Shown here: positions 38,871-48,693 of the stretch, one piece after another
Position numbering within the stretch: position 1 is the first letter of the stretch
Layout: the number at the start of each line of letters is the position of its first letter
Assembly: GCA_002238855.1 (NCBI GenBank)
Contig: MPND01000002.1
Coordinates: 1-64,000 of the forward strand
Direction of reading: 5' to 3'
DNA: 64,000 nucleotides
From: SAR202 cluster bacterium bin90
GTDB lineage: Bacteria > Chloroflexota > Dehalococcoidia > Lucifugimonadales > JADFKI01
Position numbers and translations under genes: made by a program
The notes under the pieces: generated by a model
What the model was told of the DNA's origin: nothing
The model's input: only the letters and a program-made list of their open reading frames with translations
Databases searched by the model: none

Positions 38871-40037
38871 ATGGTAAGGGACATAAGAGAACTGCGCGGC
38901 AAGGCGGCACTCGTCGGAGCGAGCGAGTCCGACGAAATCGGCGTACTGCCGGACAAGTCAGCACTCACATTGCACGCCGAAGCCGCGCGGAATGCACTAA
39001 ATGACGCTGGGCTTAGTGTTGCGGATGTGGACGGGCTGTTCACGGCAGGTGTTACCAGTGTTCAGCTTGGCGAGTATCTCGGCATAGTGCCAAGGTACAG
39101 CGACGGCACGAATGTTGGCGGCTGCTCGTTCATCATGCATGTGGAGCACGCGATGCTGGCGATCAGCGCGGGCATCATCGAGGTTGCGCTGATTACTCAC
39201 GGCGAAAGTGGAAGATCCCGAGTTGGAATGGGAAGCGGCGGCATTGCGCCGGATTCGCCGCAGGGTCAATTTGAAGCGCCCTATGGCACAATGGGGCCGA
39301 CAACTCTGTTTTCACTGCCAGCCACACGCCACATGCACGAGTATGGCACTACGAGGGAGCAGATGGCAGAGGTCGCGGTGTCAAATCGCAAATGGGCAGC
39401 GATGCACCCGATGGCGATGATGAAAGAACCAATCACGGTTGACGATGTGATGAATTCGCGCCCGATCTGCTGGCCCTACTCTCTGTTCATGTGTTGCCTT
39501 GTCACCGATGCCGGCGGCGCAATCGTACTGACAAGTGCGGAAAGGGCGAAGTCTTTGAAAAGGCCGCCAGTTTACATTCTCGGCACTGGTGAGGCCACCG
39601 AACACAATATGGTCAGCATGATGGCAGACATGACGACATCGAAGGCGGCGAAGGTGTCAGGCAAGGCGGCGTTCGAGATGGCCGGCGTATCACATTCTGA
39701 CATTGATGTCGCAGAGTTATACGACGCATTCGCATTCACGCCGATGCTGGCGCTAGAGGACCTCGGCTTCGTCAAACCCGGTGAGAGCGGACCCTTCATG
39801 CAGGAAGGCCAGACCGGGCCAGGGGGAAATTTCCCGATGAACACAAACGGCGGTGGGCTTTCCTACACGCACTCCGGCATGTACGGCATTTTCACCCTCA
39901 TCGAGTTAACTCGGCAATTGCGGGGCGAGGCAGGCGAGCGTCAGGTCAAGGGCGCAGAGATCGGAATCGCGCACGGCCCCGGCGGCATGTTCGCTGCGGC
40001 GAGCACGCTCATCGCGGGCAACGCGAATACAGTATAG
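38871..40037 (+). CDS. Thiolase-family protein (acetyl-CoA acetyltransferase-like)
   Basis: AARNALNDAGLSVADVDGLFTAG...; NTNGGGLSYTHSGMYGIFTLIELTRQLRGEAGERQV; immediately follows the DUF35 partner. Confidence 0.88.
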   Translation: MVRDIRELRGKAALVGASESDEIGVLPDKSALTLHAEAARNALNDAGLSVADVDGLFTAGVTSVQLGEYLGIVPRYSDGTNVGGCSFIMHVEHAMLAISAGIIEVALITHGESGRSRVGMGSGGIAPDSPQGQFEAPYGTMGPTTLFSLPATRHMHEYGTTREQMAEVAVSNRKWAAMHPMAMMKEPITVDDVMNSRPICWPYSLFMCCLVTDAGGAIVLTSAERAKSLKRPPVYILGTGEATEHNMVSMMADMTTSKAAKVSGKAAFEMAGVSHSDIDVAELYDAFAFTPMLALEDLGFVKPGESGPFMQEGQTGPGGNFPMNTNGGGLSYTHSGMYGIFTLIELTRQLRGEAGERQVKGAEIGIAHGPGGMFAAASTLIAGNANTV

Positions 40038-40073
40038 AAGATCAGCTTCAAGGCCTTTAACCGCAGCGAGATT

Positions 40074-40376
40074 ATGGCGATAGACAAGATCACCGTCGAT
40101 GTCAAGATTGAGGGCGAAGCCCGCGCAACAGAGATTCTAGCCGACTTGCGCAGCGTCGCGGAGACACTGTTCTACCCGATGAAGTTGGTAGGGTTCTGGG
40201 ACTATCAGGCAGATATGCACCTTTGCCCGCAGGAAGAACGCAGGCAGACGTGTCCCCACAAGCTGCCGCCAGATCATGCGGAGCATGTCGAGTACGTGAG
40301 CACGCTGCAGCGGGAACGCAGGGCAAGCATCGAGTTGAGCTTCCCTCACGCCGGTATCACGATATTCTTGAGTTAG
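40074..40376 (+). CDS. Hypothetical protein
   Basis: 100 aa ORF in the thiolase/acyl-CoA ligase run; no recognised motif. Confidence 0.5.
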   Translation: MAIDKITVDVKIEGEARATEILADLRSVAETLFYPMKLVGFWDYQADMHLCPQEERRQTCPHKLPPDHAEHVEYVSTLQRERRASIELSFPHAGITIFLS

Positions 40377-40439
40377 CGTGCTGAACAGCCTTGGCATTGA
40401 CCGGCGTCGAACGCCACGGCAGACGATAGGAGGCAATTT

Positions 40440-42020
40440 ATGACCAGTACCACAACCGTCCGTCCATCGCTTGCGCCCTACCCTACATATCCGCTTCAGC
40501 ATGTATTGAGCACCACCGCCAGAAGGCTGCCGCAGAAGACCGCGATCATTGACGGAGAGCATGTGTACTCCTACCAGCAGCTCGATATGTACAGCAGCAG
40601 ATTCGCTGCGGCGCTTGCCAGGCTGGGTGTTGAGAAGGGTGACCGTGTTGGGCTACTCGCGCCCAATTGCGTCGAGTTCGAGATTGCCTTCTTTGGCGTA
40701 ATCAAGGTCGGCGCTGTCGTAACGACCATTAACTCCGGCTATCGTGAGCGCGAAATTGCCCATCAGCTTGACAACAGCGGCGCGGAGGTGCTGGTCGTCC
40801 AAGAATCGCTCTTGCAGATGGCGGAGTCAGCGCGGGATGGCGCGCCTGCCGTGAAGCGTCTGATAGTGATCGAACCGACTTCGCGCGAATCAGACTCGTT
40901 CTGGGGCCTTATAGAGCGATCGCCTGCCACACCTCCACCTGTTGAGATTGACGCCAAGGAGGACCTTGCAGCGCTGCCCTACTCCAGCGGCACTACGGGC
41001 CTTTCAAAAGGCGTAATGCTGACCCACTTCAACATGACTGCGAATCTTCTCCAGTTCATGGAACGCCCCGGTGAAGCGCTGCAACAAGTCGAGGACGATG
41101 TGCTGCTCGTTCACCTGCCGCTCTTCCACATCTATGGCATGCAGGTGCTGATGAACGCCGTGATCGCTTCTGGTGGCACGCAGGTCATGATGGGACGCTT
41201 CGACATGGGCGAAATGCTGAGCCTGATGTCGATACACAGAGTTACACATCTGTATACCGTGCCACCCGTTGGCATCGGACTGTCGATGCTGCCGGATCTT
41301 GATGACTACGATATGTCCGCAATGAAGGCAGCATGCCTCGCGGCGGCTCCCGCATCTGAAGAACTGCAAATGCGACTGCAGGATGTCATGGGCTCCCCGG
41401 TGTTTCAGGCTTACGGCATGACTGAGCTATCGCCTGTATCCAATGTGGATTACATCGAGCCGCACAGGATGACGCCCGGCTCCGTTGGTCCCCCGACTGC
41501 GGACACCGAAGAACGAGTCGTTGACCTGGAGACGGCGACGAGGGATGTCCCCAACGGCGAGGTTGGCGAGCTTCTTGTGCGCGGTCCGCAGGTCATGAAG
41601 GGCTACTACAACAACGAAGAGGCAACACGGGAGACGATAAGCGAGGACGGCTGGCTGCACACGGGGGACATCGTGCGCATGAACGATGATAGCTGCGTCT
41701 GGATTCTCGACCGGAAGAAGGAACTCATAAAGTACAAGGCATTTCAGGTGCCGCCCGCAGAACTTGAAGGATTGCTGCTGGAGCATCCGGGCATCGCAGA
41801 CGCTGCGGTCGTTCCCAAGCAGGATGTTGAGGCAGGTGAGGTGCCAAAGGCATTCGTGGTTGCCAGGCAAGGTGTTGAATTATCCGGTGAAGAAGTGATG
41901 AATTTCGTGGCTTCCAGGGTAGCCACCTTCAAACGTGTGCGAGAGGTTGAGTTCATTGACGCCATACCGAAGAATCCCTCGGGCAAGATATTGCGCCGCA
42001 TGCTGACCGACCAAGCGTAG
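40440..42020 (+). CDS. AMP-dependent acyl-CoA synthetase/ligase (4-coumarate-CoA-ligase-like)
   Basis: LPYSSGTTGLSKGVMLTHFNM, YGMTELSPVSNV, GWLHTGDIVRMNDDSCVWILDRKKELIKYKAFQVPPAELE, PKNPSGKILRR. Confidence 0.92.
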   Translation: MTSTTTVRPSLAPYPTYPLQHVLSTTARRLPQKTAIIDGEHVYSYQQLDMYSSRFAAALARLGVEKGDRVGLLAPNCVEFEIAFFGVIKVGAVVTTINSGYREREIAHQLDNSGAEVLVVQESLLQMAESARDGAPAVKRLIVIEPTSRESDSFWGLIERSPATPPPVEIDAKEDLAALPYSSGTTGLSKGVMLTHFNMTANLLQFMERPGEALQQVEDDVLLVHLPLFHIYGMQVLMNAVIASGGTQVMMGRFDMGEMLSLMSIHRVTHLYTVPPVGIGLSMLPDLDDYDMSAMKAACLAAAPASEELQMRLQDVMGSPVFQAYGMTELSPVSNVDYIEPHRMTPGSVGPPTADTEERVVDLETATRDVPNGEVGELLVRGPQVMKGYYNNEEATRETISEDGWLHTGDIVRMNDDSCVWILDRKKELIKYKAFQVPPAELEGLLLEHPGIADAAVVPKQDVEAGEVPKAFVVARQGVELSGEEVMNFVASRVATFKRVREVEFIDAIPKNPSGKILRRMLTDQA

Positions 42021-42169
42021 AGATCAAAGGCCGGCGCGAAAACGGTTTTTTTGCATGGCGCTGCTCATAGGCACTATCATGTGTCAGTAATAGCCTGAAT
42101 GGGATTTCCGCAACTTGGCGAAGCCATCATTGCAGGCAAAGGTAGAGAAAACACAGCAAGGAGAAAACA

Positions 42170-42397
42170 TTGGCTGACAAAGTTCTGGTTTACTCGACGA
42201 TCGGATGTGGCTACACCGACATAGTGAAGGCTGAGTTGGACAAGGAAGGCCGCGCATACGAGGAAGTCAATCTCTCGCTTCACCCGGACCGCTGGCCCGA
42301 GATTCTTCCCCATACTGACGGAGTCCGACTTACTCCAGTGGTCATTGACGGCGAAGAAGTTACGGTTGGCGTCAATGGCATTGGCTGCGTCTCTTAG
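42170..42397 (+). CDS. Glutaredoxin-like protein (CGYT active-site variant)
   Basis: MADKVLVYSTIGCGYTDIVKAELDKEGRAYEEVNLSLHPDRW...TPVVIDGEEVTVGVNGIGC; TTG start behind AAGGAG. Confidence 0.75.
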   Translation: MADKVLVYSTIGCGYTDIVKAELDKEGRAYEEVNLSLHPDRWPEILPHTDGVRLTPVVIDGEEVTVGVNGIGCVS

Positions 42398-42443
42398 TGG
42401 GGTTCAACCCACGGCACAGCAGGGATTGAATGGAGGGCGGACT

Positions 42444-42680
42444 TTGGCAGATTCCAATATCGTGATATACACACACCCCACCTGCGAAATCTGTGTGACG
42501 GTGAAGATGGAACTCGACGATCAGGGCAAGGTATACGAAGAGATTGACCTTGCGGAGCATCCCGATAGGTGGTCAGAGGTGGAGGCGCTAGCCGACGGCG
42601 ACAGAATAACGCCTGTCACAGTTGAAAACGGAGAGGTCACTATCGGCTACCACGGGATTGGCTGCATGTTCTACGACTAG
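42444..42680 (+). CDS. Glutaredoxin-like protein (CEIC active site), tandem paralogue
   Basis: From TTG 42444 (GGAGG upstream): ADSNIVIYTHPTCEICVTVKMELDDQGKVYEEIDLAEHPDRW...ITPVTVENGEVTIGYHGIGC. Confidence 0.75.
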   Translation: MADSNIVIYTHPTCEICVTVKMELDDQGKVYEEIDLAEHPDRWSEVEALADGDRITPVTVENGEVTIGYHGIGCMFYD

Positions 42681-42720
42681 ACTTGCATCAGGCGGCAGGA
42701 TGTCTGATCGCGATTTCTGA

Positions 42721-43365
42721 TCAGGAAAGATCATGGGCGCGCATCAGGCACACCCAACTCCTGTGCGCCAACTCCACGCGGCGGCGGCGCAGAGCATTTT
42801 CCTTGTCCCAGAGTTCTCTGTCAACACCAAGAGGGCGATTTCCCTCGTATCGCGTCTGTTCCCAGTGAGACGGGCTATGGTATCCGGTTGCGAGTACAAT
42901 CTCCATCGGACTTGTCGCAGCAGTAGGCGTCCACAGACCCAGTATCGAAGCGCCCATCGACTCAATTCTAGGCCAGATGCCATCCTCAGAGCAGTGTACG
43001 AATTCGTCCATGTCGGCGGGGTCGATGAAGAATCGTCGGAATCCGTAATAGGGTCGCCTGTCTCTCTCAGGAATCACCGACTTGGGACGAGACGCAATTG
43101 GCCTCAGCAGTCGCACTTGTTCAGACTGATACATTCCTGGCAAGTCCGCTCGCGCCGCAGTCTGGCCCTTCTCCCACGCATACAAGGAACGCCATGAAGT
43201 TATCTGCACCAGCTCATTTTGCGGATCGCCAATGAGCCCGCTTAGCAGGCATATTACTTTGCCGCCTGAAGCGCGAATCGATGGCCACAGGTCTGAGTGA
43301 CAGACGGAGATATAGTCGTCAAGCCTGCCGGGGCCGACAACCGTACGGCGTTCCTCAAATATCAT
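42721..43365 (-). CDS. NIPSNAP-like dimeric alpha/beta-barrel protein
   Basis: MIFEERRTVVGPGRLDDYISVCHSDLWPSIRASGGKVICLLSGLIGDPQNELVQITSWRSLYAWEKGQ; repeat of a similar module in the C-terminal half. Confidence 0.6.
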   Translation of the reverse strand: MIFEERRTVVGPGRLDDYISVCHSDLWPSIRASGGKVICLLSGLIGDPQNELVQITSWRSLYAWEKGQTAARADLPGMYQSEQVRLLRPIASRPKSVIPERDRRPYYGFRRFFIDPADMDEFVHCSEDGIWPRIESMGASILGLWTPTAATSPMEIVLATGYHSPSHWEQTRYEGNRPLGVDRELWDKENALRRRRVELAHRSWVCLMRAHDLS

Positions 43366-43594
43366 ATTTCCCTCGTCGCAATATTCGTCTGTGGTCGCCC
43401 GTCGGAGATTATTCCATTTATGGTAGTCAAATGCTACTCAAGCATATCTCAAAGTCCATATCGGGCAAAGCGAAAAAGTGGCAGCGCACCGGTGCTTTTG
43501 AGGACGAATCGCTTGACCGTCCGTTTGTTGAGGCGTAGGCTTGGCGTTGCGCAGTACAGGACGAGAAACATGTACCTTTAACAGTGAGGACGCA

Positions 43595-44653
43595 ATGCAG
43601 TTTGGTTCATTTATGGAATTCCATCGCAGGGAAGGTGGCACTCAGGCCGACGCCTTCCGAGAGGCTTTCGACCACATCGCGCTGGCTGAAGAACTGGGGC
43701 TGGATGCAGTCTGGCTTGCGGAGTCCCACTTCAACCCTGCCCGCTCAGTGTTGTCGGCTCCCCATGCCATTGCATCAGCGATAGCGGCAAGAACAAAGCG
43801 CCTGCGAGTCGGAACCGCCGTCAGCGTACTGCCTCTCGGGAACCCACTGCGAATGGCTGAGGAAGCTGCCGTCATCGACCACATAAGCGAGGGTCGGTTC
43901 GAGTTTGGCGTTGGTCGCAGCGGGCTGCCGGGTTCTTACGAGGGATACAACATACCCTACGGCGAGAGCCGCGAACGGTTCTATGAGTATCTCGACATCA
44001 TCATGACGGCATGGCAGGAAGAGCGTTTCTGCTACGAGGGTGACTTCTACACCTACAACGACGTGTGTCTCGTGCCAAAGCCATACCAGAAGCCACACCC
44101 GCCAATCCGAATTGCGGCGACCACGTCTGACACATTCCCGGTCATCGGAGAGATGGGGCACGCCGTCTTTGTCGGGGTGCGTGGCTTGAGCCTTGACGCG
44201 GTCGGCGAGCAGGTCGACAGCTACCGCACCGCCTGGAATAAGGCAGGGCACAAGGGGAGCATTGACGTCTCTCTACGCGTGCCCGTGTACGTCGGTGAAA
44301 CTGAGGAAGAGGCGCTGACCGTGCCGGAAGAGAGCTTCATGCGCCAGTTCAGGCGACTCGGAGGGCAGCTCTCCGCCTCGGTGACGCGGGCGGGCACCGA
44401 TCCTGGGGAAGAGCGGGCGGAGCGTGGCGCTCAGCTTGCCACTCTTGATTGGGAGCGCGATGTGATTGGGCAAAAATCAGCAGTGGGTACCCCTGCCATG
44501 GTAATTGACCAATTGCGAGTGATGAAGAAAACGCTCAGTCTCACTGGTGTAGTAGCCGAGTTCAACGCAGGTGAGCTCATTCCAGAGGATAGGATAGCTA
44601 GTTCGCTCCGCCTCTTCTGCGAAGAGGTCATGCCGGCTTTCACGGAAGACTAA
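43595..44653 (+). CDS. LLM-class flavin-dependent oxidoreductase
   Basis: MQFGSFMEFHRREGGTQADAFREAFDHIALAEELGLDAVWLAESHF...GTAVSVLPLGNPLRMAEEAAVIDHISEGRFEFGVGRS. ATG at 43595 used. Confidence 0.9.
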   Translation: MQFGSFMEFHRREGGTQADAFREAFDHIALAEELGLDAVWLAESHFNPARSVLSAPHAIASAIAARTKRLRVGTAVSVLPLGNPLRMAEEAAVIDHISEGRFEFGVGRSGLPGSYEGYNIPYGESRERFYEYLDIIMTAWQEERFCYEGDFYTYNDVCLVPKPYQKPHPPIRIAATTSDTFPVIGEMGHAVFVGVRGLSLDAVGEQVDSYRTAWNKAGHKGSIDVSLRVPVYVGETEEEALTVPEESFMRQFRRLGGQLSASVTRAGTDPGEERAERGAQLATLDWERDVIGQKSAVGTPAMVIDQLRVMKKTLSLTGVVAEFNAGELIPEDRIASSLRLFCEEVMPAFTED

Positions 44654-44781
44654 GCGGAGTGTCACTAGCTCGGAAAAGACCCATGAACTAGGACTGGGGT
44701 CGTAGGCATTGCGCCCAAATTACTCACATGAGCATAAAGGTGCTATAATGCGAGCAGTTATCGCAAGCCTTATATCAATAT

Positions 44782-46155
44782 GTGAATGGAAATGAGATTT
44801 TGGTTGACTCAAATGTTGCAGTCTTAATCGACTACGAAAATGTCGGGTTGGACGCCATTCAGCACCTCCTCGATCAACTATCAGATGTGGGTCGTGTGAT
44901 TATCCGGCGTGCCTACGGCGACTGGTCGGTGCAGCGGAATAAGCAGGATCAACTCCTGGAACTGGGCATTGAACCCATCCACCAGTATCACTCCAACAAG
45001 TCTGGCAAGAACTCCAGCGACATTCGTCTCGCTATCGAAGCCATCGACTTGCTCTTCAACAACCCCATCGACACTTTCGTCATTGTTTCCTCAGACAGCG
45101 ATTTTGTGCCTCTTGTCGGAAAACTGAGGTCCTCTGGTAAAAGCGTCATCGTCGCAGGACGGCGTGAAGCGACTTCACCCACTCTCATCAAGAGCTGCGA
45201 TCGCTATATTTTCCTCGATGCGGAGAAGCAGCCCACCTCTCAGTCAGCGTCTCAGTCACGACGGAGGTCTCCGTCGCGACGGAATGGCAGACAGACCTCA
45301 TCATCGTCGAATCCTGACGCGGAAGCGAAGTCACTACTGCTGCGAGCCATGGACGTCTCTATGGATGAGGCCGGGGAGGTTGTTGGTTCCAAGTTGTACC
45401 AGACAATGCGTCGAATTGAGCCGAGCTTCAATTTCAAGGACTTGAAGCACAGGCTGTTCACGCAGTTCCTGGAAACTCACACCGATGTAATTGACATTAC
45501 TCGCCCGAAAGATGGAAGCGGCGATGTAGTGGTGCAGCATGCCGGCAGGGACCACATTACTCCTCCCCCGGTTAGCGCCAACAACGAGAATCGCGCGGCA
45601 AAGCTCATTGATCCTAGGGATGTCGAGCAGGAAGATTCCTCTCCGAAGGCAACGGGGCAAAGGGCAACTCCCAGCCGTTCGAAGTCTGGCCGTGGCAAGA
45701 GCGAAAGTAGAACGCAGTCAGCGCGTCGCCTTCTTGGATCTACGCGACCTGACTCAAGTGCCTCCGCGGCACAAGCTTCGCCCAAGACTTCGCGTGAGGA
45801 CAAAGTGGAAGAGCCGGCGCAGCCTGAACTCTCGATAGTGGAGAGCGATGCTAAAGCTAAGGTGAACGAGGTCAAGTCCGAAGATTCGCGCAGCGAACAA
45901 GAGCCCGCCGTCAATGGCGCAGACTCCAATGGCGCTTCTTCCAGCATAAGCTGGGAAGTTTCGGTTGACGCAGCGTGGTCAAAGCGTGACGCAGCGAAGA
46001 TCGCCGGTCGGTCCGCTGCAGCCGATGCCGCTAAGATTCTAGGCACCTCGCGACTTAGCGACTCAGACTTCCCCACTTTGGAGAAATTGCTTGCTGCCAG
46101 CACTCTCTTGCAGCTCAATTGGCGCCGCGAAGGCAACGCTATCTTCCGCAAGTAG
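44782..46155 (+). CDS. NYN-domain (LabA-like/PIN) protein with OST-HTH/LOTUS-like middle domain
   Basis: VAVLIDYENVGLDAIQHLLDQLSDVGRVIIRRAYGDWS...KNSSDIRLAIEAIDLLFNNPIDTFVIVSSDSDFVPLVGKLRSSGKSVIVAG; SLLLRAMDVSMDEAGEVVGSKLYQTMRRIEPSFNFKDLKHRLFTQFLE. Confidence 0.85.
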   Translation: MNGNEILVDSNVAVLIDYENVGLDAIQHLLDQLSDVGRVIIRRAYGDWSVQRNKQDQLLELGIEPIHQYHSNKSGKNSSDIRLAIEAIDLLFNNPIDTFVIVSSDSDFVPLVGKLRSSGKSVIVAGRREATSPTLIKSCDRYIFLDAEKQPTSQSASQSRRRSPSRRNGRQTSSSSNPDAEAKSLLLRAMDVSMDEAGEVVGSKLYQTMRRIEPSFNFKDLKHRLFTQFLETHTDVIDITRPKDGSGDVVVQHAGRDHITPPPVSANNENRAAKLIDPRDVEQEDSSPKATGQRATPSRSKSGRGKSESRTQSARRLLGSTRPDSSASAAQASPKTSREDKVEEPAQPELSIVESDAKAKVNEVKSEDSRSEQEPAVNGADSNGASSSISWEVSVDAAWSKRDAAKIAGRSAAADAAKILGTSRLSDSDFPTLEKLLAASTLLQLNWRREGNAIFRK

Positions 46156-46231
46156 TTGCCGGAATTAGTTCCCATTGTAGGGCGGGACTTTTACCCGTCC
46201 CAGCGGGATCGATTTATGGGATGCCTCCGCC

Positions 46232-46996
46232 ATGATGTTAGCTCTTGACATAGGCAACACGAACATCACATTGGGCGTGTTTGACGGCGAGCAACTAGCC
46301 GCAACATGGCGACTGTCAACAGATCGGTCCAAGATGCCCGACGAGTACAGCGTCATGCTCACACAGCTCCTGAGCTTGCGTGGTATGAGTGCGACGGACA
46401 TTGACGCAGCGGCCCTTTGCAGCGTTGTGCCCCCGCTTACGCCAATGTTCGTGGAACTGTGCAGGCAATATTTCAATGTCGAACCGCTGGTTGTCGCCTC
46501 TGGTACGCGCACGGGAATCCGCATTCTATATGACAACCCACGAGATGTGGGCGCAGACCGCATTGTTGACGCAGCAGCCGCAATGAAATTATATGGCGGG
46601 CCAGTCATAGTAGTAGATATGGGCACTGCGACAGTGTTCGATGCCGTTACGGCTGACGGCGACTATCTTGGCGGCGCGATCGCGCCAGGGATGACGATAG
46701 CTCACGATGCCCTCTTCAGCAATACATCACAGTTGCGACGGGTTGAGTTGTTAGCTCCTGAAACACCGATCGGCAAGAACACCATTCACGCCATTCAGTC
46801 TGGGATTGTGCTTGGATACGCCGAACTCGTTCGAGGCATGGTGGCGCGCTTTGACCGCGAACTGGGAGGCGGCGCGAAGGTCGTAGCCACTGGCGGAATG
46901 GCGCATGTCATCGAAAAGGAGGCCGGTGTGTTTGATGATGTGAACCCCGACCTCACTTTGACAGGATTGCGCCTCATACACGAGATGGCATCATAA
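46232..46996 (+). CDS. coaX: Type III pantothenate kinase
   Basis: MLALDIGNTNITLGVFDGEQLAATWRLSTD, ADRIVDAAAAMKLYGGPVIVVDMGTATVFD, GGAIAPGM. Confidence 0.93.
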   Translation: MMLALDIGNTNITLGVFDGEQLAATWRLSTDRSKMPDEYSVMLTQLLSLRGMSATDIDAAALCSVVPPLTPMFVELCRQYFNVEPLVVASGTRTGIRILYDNPRDVGADRIVDAAAAMKLYGGPVIVVDMGTATVFDAVTADGDYLGGAIAPGMTIAHDALFSNTSQLRRVELLAPETPIGKNTIHAIQSGIVLGYAELVRGMVARFDRELGGGAKVVATGGMAHVIEKEAGVFDDVNPDLTLTGLRLIHEMAS

Positions 46997-47023
46997 GAAC
47001 GGACTGTCAGACCGAGGTGCTCC

Positions 47024-48223
47024 ATGCCGGATCCATTGGCAAATAGCAACATTGCTCTCGGCGTTACCGGGAGCATCGCATGCTATAAGGCAGTTGACCT
47101 CGCGAGCAAGCTCACGCAGGCAGGCGCCCTCGTCGATGTTGTAATGACGGCAGACGCCTGCAAATTCCTCGCTCCCCTAACCTTCCGGAGCATCACGCAT
47201 CGGCCCGTCGTTACCAATGTGTTCGACCCGCAATCCGAGCTGAGCATCGACCATGTGGCAATCGCGGAACGGGCAGACGCAGTTATAGTTGCGCCTGCCA
47301 CCGCTAACACCATCGCCAAATTGGCGCACGGCTTCGCGGACGACGCCCTCACCACTACGATTCTTGCCACACAGGCGCCGCTCATTGTCGCGCCGGCAAT
47401 GGATGCGCACATGTACGACAATGTAGCCACGCAGCGAAACATCGCTACCCTGCGTGAGAGAGGCTGCGTCATCGCTGGACCAGCAAGCGGGCGGCTGGCT
47501 TCGGGGCTAGTTGGCAAGGGACGTCTGCTTGAGACGCCGGAACTACTGGGCTGCCTGCGACAGACGCTGGGGAGCGACGGCGATCTGGCAGGGCGCAAGG
47601 TCGTCGTGAGCGCGGGAGGAACGCAGGAGCCCATTGACCCTGTGCGCGTAATTGCAAACCACTCCTCCGGCAAGATGGGGTACGCAGTTGCGGAGGCGGC
47701 AAGGGACAGAGGCGCAGAGGTGTCAATCGTATCAGCGCCGACTGCCCTGCCCGACCCGTTCGGTATCAAAGTTGTGAGTGTGCGGACCGCGCTCCAGATG
47801 CAGGGTGCTTTGCACAAAGAGTGTGCCAATGCTGACGCGCTGGTGATGGCTGCGGCGGTAGCCGACTGGCGACCGTCAGACATGTCAGACCAGAAGGTGA
47901 AGAAGGGAGCCGCGGACACTTGGCAAATCGAACTGATAAAGAACCCGGACATCATTGCTGGGATCACATTCGAAAGGCTCGTGAAAGTTGGTTTCGCTGC
48001 GGAGAGTGAGGACCTCGTCGCTAACGCAGAAAGCAAGCTGCTTGGTAAGGGCCTGCATCTGATTGCCGCGAACGACATCACCGCCGAGGACAGCGGATTC
48101 GGTGTTGACACTAACAAGGTCGTACTGCTCGACAGGGAAGGCGGTCAGGAAGCTCTGCCCCTGATGAGCAAATACGATGTCGGATGCGCGATACTCGACA
48201 GAGTGGTCGGCTACTTGTACTAA
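47024..48223 (+). CDS. coaBC: Bifunctional phosphopantothenoylcysteine decarboxylase / phosphopantothenate-cysteine ligase
   Basis: IALGVTGSIACYKAVDLASKLTQAGALVDVVMTADACKFLAP; VVVSAGGTQEPIDPVRVIANHSSGKMGYAVAEAARDRGAEV. Confidence 0.95.
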   Translation: MPDPLANSNIALGVTGSIACYKAVDLASKLTQAGALVDVVMTADACKFLAPLTFRSITHRPVVTNVFDPQSELSIDHVAIAERADAVIVAPATANTIAKLAHGFADDALTTTILATQAPLIVAPAMDAHMYDNVATQRNIATLRERGCVIAGPASGRLASGLVGKGRLLETPELLGCLRQTLGSDGDLAGRKVVVSAGGTQEPIDPVRVIANHSSGKMGYAVAEAARDRGAEVSIVSAPTALPDPFGIKVVSVRTALQMQGALHKECANADALVMAAAVADWRPSDMSDQKVKKGAADTWQIELIKNPDIIAGITFERLVKVGFAAESEDLVANAESKLLGKGLHLIAANDITAEDSGFGVDTNKVVLLDREGGQEALPLMSKYDVGCAILDRVVGYLY

Positions 48224-48276
48224 GCAAGTGGCAACCGATAGTTTAAGATTATCTATCCTCGCCTTGGAGAATCAAT

Positions 48277-48639
48277 ATGGCTCTGCAGGACATACTAAAG
48301 GGCGTTTCGGAACGCGTTGAAAGCTCAGCGAACGTGAAGAGGGTCTATGGCGAGCCGATAATCGCTGACGGCAAGACCATCATTCCAGTGGCAAAGGTTC
48401 GTTACGGGTTCGGCGGCGGTTTCGGGGAGAGCAAGGAGAACGAAGACGAAGGTCAAGGCGGTGGAGGTGGCGGAGGCGCTGAAGTTACCGCCATAGGTGT
48501 TCTGGAGATTTCTCCTGAAGGAACCAGATACATTTCCTTCGAGGACCGGGGCAGACTAATCAAGGGGGGATTCGCGCTCGGTTTGATTGCAATGTTCTTT
48601 CTTGGTAGGATGCTCCTGCGCAAGAGACAGAATAGGTGA
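48277..48639 (+). CDS. GerW/YtfJ-family protein
   Basis: VKRVYGEPIIADGKTIIPVAKVRYGFGGGFGE...GGGGGGGAEVTAIGVLEISPEGTRYI, then a TM helix. Confidence 0.8.
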   Translation: MALQDILKGVSERVESSANVKRVYGEPIIADGKTIIPVAKVRYGFGGGFGESKENEDEGQGGGGGGGAEVTAIGVLEISPEGTRYISFEDRGRLIKGGFALGLIAMFFLGRMLLRKRQNR

Positions 48640-48693
48640 ACAGTACCCGATAGGGAATGTTCCGTCACACCTGACAACACAAGGAGATAAGAG

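Noticed and set aside
46181-46205. GGGAC-ttttacc-GTCCC hairpin before coaX
   Set aside because: Only a 5-bp stem and no T-run; too weak to call as a terminator.
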